A DNA stretch of 7,145 nucleotides from Clostridia bacterium (GTDB lineage: Bacteria; Bacillota_A; Clostridia; Christensenellales; Borkfalkiaceae): positions 1-7,145 of the forward strand of contig JAFTRD010000068.1 in assembly GCA_017462425.1 (NCBI GenBank). The letters are read 5' to 3'. Below the pieces are notes generated by a model. That model had not been told where the DNA came from and did not search any database. It saw only the letters and a list, made by a program, of their open reading frames with translations. The position numbers and the translations under genes were made by a program. Positions 5,097 through 7,145 of the stretch are shown here, one piece after another. Position 1 is the first letter of the stretch; every line of letters begins with the position of its first letter.

Positions 5097-6731
5097 TTAC
5101 TTCTTATAGCTGTCCTTCATGGATACGATGAACGACAGGCAGAGCTTGCCGTTGTCCGTACACTTTTTATAATACGCCGTACGCAACAGCTGGAACTGTT
5201 TGCCGTCCTCGGCGTCTGCCAAATACGGCTCGGCTTTCGCACCGTCGATTACGACTTCGCTACTCAAATTCATTCTTTCGTCGAAGTCCTGACCGTCGTA
5301 CTCGGCGTCGTTCAAAAGATAGGAATAATTCTTCACCACGGCGTCTACGGCGTGGTCGGCGGATACCCAATGGATAGTACCCTTTACCTTAATACCGCTG
5401 GTGTCGTTATTGGAACGGCTTTCGGGGATATAGCGGCAGAGCAGCTCTACCACTTCGCCGTTTTCATCCTTCACCACGTCGTCGCACTGCACGATGTACG
5501 CGCCCTTTAATCTTACGTAGCCGCCAAGCTTTAAACGGTTGTACTTGGGGGGCGGAACTAAGGCGAAATCGCCCTTTTCAATGTATATATTCTTCCCGAA
5601 CGGCATGGTGCGAACGGGGGAATCTTCTTTGGTGGGATTGACGGTGAAGTCCACCTCTTCGTCGCCCTCGTAGTTGGTAATGGTCAGCTTCAAAGGGTCT
5701 ACTACCACCATGGCGCGCTCGGCGTTGGCGTTTAAATTATCACGGATAAAATGCTCCAAATAGCCCTGTTCACAGACGGAATCCGCCTTACAGATACCCG
5801 CAGCCGAACAAAAATCCAACAGCGCTTTGGGGGGAATACCACGGTTTCTCAAGCCTGCCACCGTGGGCATACGGGGGTCGTCCCAACCGTGCACGAGGTC
5901 TTGCTCTACCAGCTTTTTAAGGTAACGTTTACTCATTACCGTATTCGTGATATTTAGACGCGCGAACTCTATCTGACGGGGCTTAGGGCTAAACCCTAAG
6001 GTAATTCCCACCCAGTCGTAAAGCGGGCGGTGGTCCTCAAACTCTAAGGTGCAAAGAGAGTGCGTAACCCCCTGCAAATAGTCGCAGATGGGGTGCGCAT
6101 AGTCGTACATGGGATAGATGCACCACGCATCGCCCGTGCGGTGATGGGTGGCGCGTAAGATACGGTAAATGACGGGGTCACGCATATTGATATTGGGCGA
6201 CGCCATATCAATTTTAGCACGTAAGCATTTGCTGCCATCGGGGTATTTGCCTGCACGCATTTCTCTGAAGAGCGCTAAATTTTCCTCTACCGAGCGGTTG
6301 CGGTACGGGCTTTCCTTACCGGGCTCTTTTAAAGTTCCTCGGTTTGCGGAAATTTCCTCGGCGGTTAAATCGCAGACGAACGCCTTGCCCATGGTAATCA
6401 ATTGTTCGGCGTAAGCGTAAATTTGTTCGAAAAAGTCGGATGCGTATACCTCTTTTGCCCACTCGTAGCCCACCCATTCGATATCCTTACGAATAGCGTT
6501 GACGAACTCGGTTTTCTCTTTCGAGGGGTTGGTATCGTCGAAAAAGAGGTTGCACTTGCCGTTATATTTAATCGCCGTACCGAAGTTGATGAGCATGCTT
6601 TTGACGTGCCCGATATGCAGATAACCGTTGGGCTCGGGCGGAAAACGGGTTTGAATTTGGGTTACCTTGCCTGCCGCCATGTCCTCCTTTACGATTTGTT
6701 CTATGAAATTGGTTGCTTCTGTTTCTGCCAT
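5097..6731 (-). CDS. glnS: Glutaminyl-tRNA synthetase
   Basis: A class I aminoacyl-tRNA synthetase that joins glutamine to tRNA-Gln in the cytoplasm. The protein of 544 residues has the GlnRS-type ATP site FPPEPNGYLHIGH (HIGH at 39-42), the DDTNP segment (66-70) and GVTHSLCTLEFEDHRPLYDW (221-240). The KMSKS-type loop reads VMSKR (265-269). A C-terminal beta-barrel anticodon-binding region (about 335-544) ends with VSMKDSYKK. PEPNG and THSLCTLEF separate GlnRS from GluRS. ATG6731 (MAETEAT) is chosen because GGAG lies 6 nt upstream and the family begins near there; the extension to 6794 runs into the repeat element. Presence of glnS suggests that glutamine need not be made by GatCAB amidation alone. 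The gene is flanked on both sides by related hairpin repeats. Confidence 0.97.
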   Translation of the reverse strand: MAETEATNFIEQIVKEDMAAGKVTQIQTRFPPEPNGYLHIGHVKSMLINFGTAIKYNGKCNLFFDDTNPSKEKTEFVNAIRKDIEWVGYEWAKEVYASDFFEQIYAYAEQLITMGKAFVCDLTAEEISANRGTLKEPGKESPYRNRSVEENLALFREMRAGKYPDGSKCLRAKIDMASPNINMRDPVIYRILRATHHRTGDAWCIYPMYDYAHPICDYLQGVTHSLCTLEFEDHRPLYDWVGITLGFSPKPRQIEFARLNITNTVMSKRYLKKLVEQDLVHGWDDPRMPTVAGLRNRGIPPKALLDFCSAAGICKADSVCEQGYLEHFIRDNLNANAERAMVVVDPLKLTITNYEGDEEVDFTVNPTKEDSPVRTMPFGKNIYIEKGDFALVPPPKYNRLKLGGYVRLKGAYIVQCDDVVKDENGEVVELLCRYIPESRSNNDTSGIKVKGTIHWVSADHAVDAVVKNYSYLLNDAEYDGQDFDERMNLSSEVVIDGAKAEPYLADAEDGKQFQLLRTAYYKKCTDNGKLCLSFIVSMKDSYKK

Positions 6732-6776
6732 AAAAATCTCCGATTTTTTTTGTAATATGTATTCAGTAGTCGAAAA

Positions 6777-7076
6777 CCCCAACCTGTGGGTCAAGGGAGC
6801 GTGGCTTCCTTGCGGGTGGGTTGGAGGTTGCTCCGCCCCACGACTTGGGTGTCGAGAGGGCGTAACGCCCTTCGCAAAGGTTTGTAAGGGAACGGCGTTC
6901 CCTTACGCAATAAAGCCTTTCAATAGCAATCTTCGATTGCGTATATCTATCGCCTTTGGCGATTACGGCGCAAGGCATAGCCTTGCTTATACGAGGCTTA
7001 ATGGTTTAGGAGACAGTCGTCCCCTATAACCCCTACCAAAGGGTCATAAACCCTTTGGAAACCCAGGTTGGGGGGG
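6777..7076. repeat. 300-bp hairpin-array element with inverted-repeat ends
   Basis: The ends are CCCCAACCTG (6777-6786) and CAGGTTGGGG (7064-7073), perfect inverted repeats that continue imperfectly. Between them about ten hairpins stand side by side. These include CAAGGGAGC/GCTTCCTTG (6792-6812), AGGGCG/CGCCCT (6857-6871), GTAAGGGAAC/GTTCCCTTAC (6884-6906), GCAATC/GATTGC (6926-6940), ATCGCC/GGCGAT (6949-6963), GCAAGGC/GCCTTGC (6970-6986), AGGAGAC/GTCCCCT (7008-7025) and CCAAAGGG/CCCTTTGG (7036-7058). Six have 3-nt loops. No gene is supported. No target duplication is evident. The element fills the gap between the upstream gene and glnS; a non-autonomous mobile repeat (MITE-like) or structured RNA is inferred. 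Confidence 0.75.
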
Positions 7077-7077
7077 A

Positions 7078-7145
7078 TTAACTCAAGCCGTAAATTTTAC
7101 CGGTTTCGTCTAAATCGATATGCTCGGCGGAGGGGTGCTTGGAAA
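7078..7145 (-). CDS. C-terminal end of an unidentified gene
   Basis: Only the last 21 residues and the TAA (7080-7078) are inside the window. The peptide ends ...SKHPSAEHIDLDETGKIYGLS. It is the only one of the three minus-strand frames without an early stop, and its composition is protein-like. The stop codon lies one base from the edge of the hairpin element. The residues do not let me name a family. Confidence 0.65.
   Translation of the reverse strand, partial: SKHPSAEHIDLDETGKIYGLS

Noticed and set aside
6667..7029. Frames of 120 and 71 codons crossing the hairpin element
   Set aside because: They cross the glnS 5' end and palindromic repeats, with no ribosome binding site or protein-like motifs.
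6777..7076. tRNA genes, an integron attC array or a group II intron
   Set aside because: No cloverleaf, T-loop or anticodon pattern, no integrase or core-site layout, and no intron domain V or reverse transcriptase.

Overview
The window looks like chromosome from an uncultured, probably gut-type member of the Clostridia (Firmicutes). Support for this: a leucine-specific T-box leader, AAGGAG-type ribosome binding sites, sigma-A promoters with extended -10 (TGn) elements, a PerR-type Fur protein, a rubrerythrin and an own GlnRS. The species cannot be named from the sequence. Apart from one truncated + strand gene at the left edge and a probable small RNA, everything is on the minus strand.

Layout, left to right. 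1-381 (+): C-terminal part of a zinc-ribbon membrane protein, cut by the window edge, followed by a hairpin terminator at 401-434 shared with leuA. 478-2145 (-): 2-isopropylmalate synthase leuA, preceded by a complete T-box leader (about 2165-2440, specifier CUC = Leu) and a good promoter at 2446-2474. That promoter overlaps the probable terminator of the next gene. 2555-2938 (-): PerR-like Fur family regulator with a GTG start and a consensus promoter. 3060-3557 (-): tRNA 2'-O-methyltransferase trmL. 3690-3837 (+): strong promoter, about 110 nt without a convincing ORF, then a terminator, which together suggest an unrecognised small RNA. 3875-4850 (-): a compact unit of rubrerythrin, a 78-residue Gln/Asn/Ala-repeat protein joined by a TAATG overlap, and a 50-codon frame ending in PVQDADDL that overlaps the repeat gene. 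5097-6731 (-): glutaminyl-tRNA synthetase glnS. 6777-7076: a 300-bp array of about ten hairpins bounded by 10-bp inverted repeats. A shorter related copy lies at the other end of glnS (4954-5086). 7078-7145 (-): last 22 codons of an unidentified gene.

How the parts fit. leuA is a stand-alone leucine-biosynthesis unit controlled by uncharged tRNA-Leu. PerR and rubrerythrin are both peroxide-response functions; their nearness suggests but does not prove a stress locus. trmL and glnS act on tRNA. The parts not explained by known families are the repeat protein and overlapping small frame behind rubrerythrin, the candidate small RNA with an 11-bp repeat shared with the trmL promoter, and the hairpin-array element on both sides of glnS.
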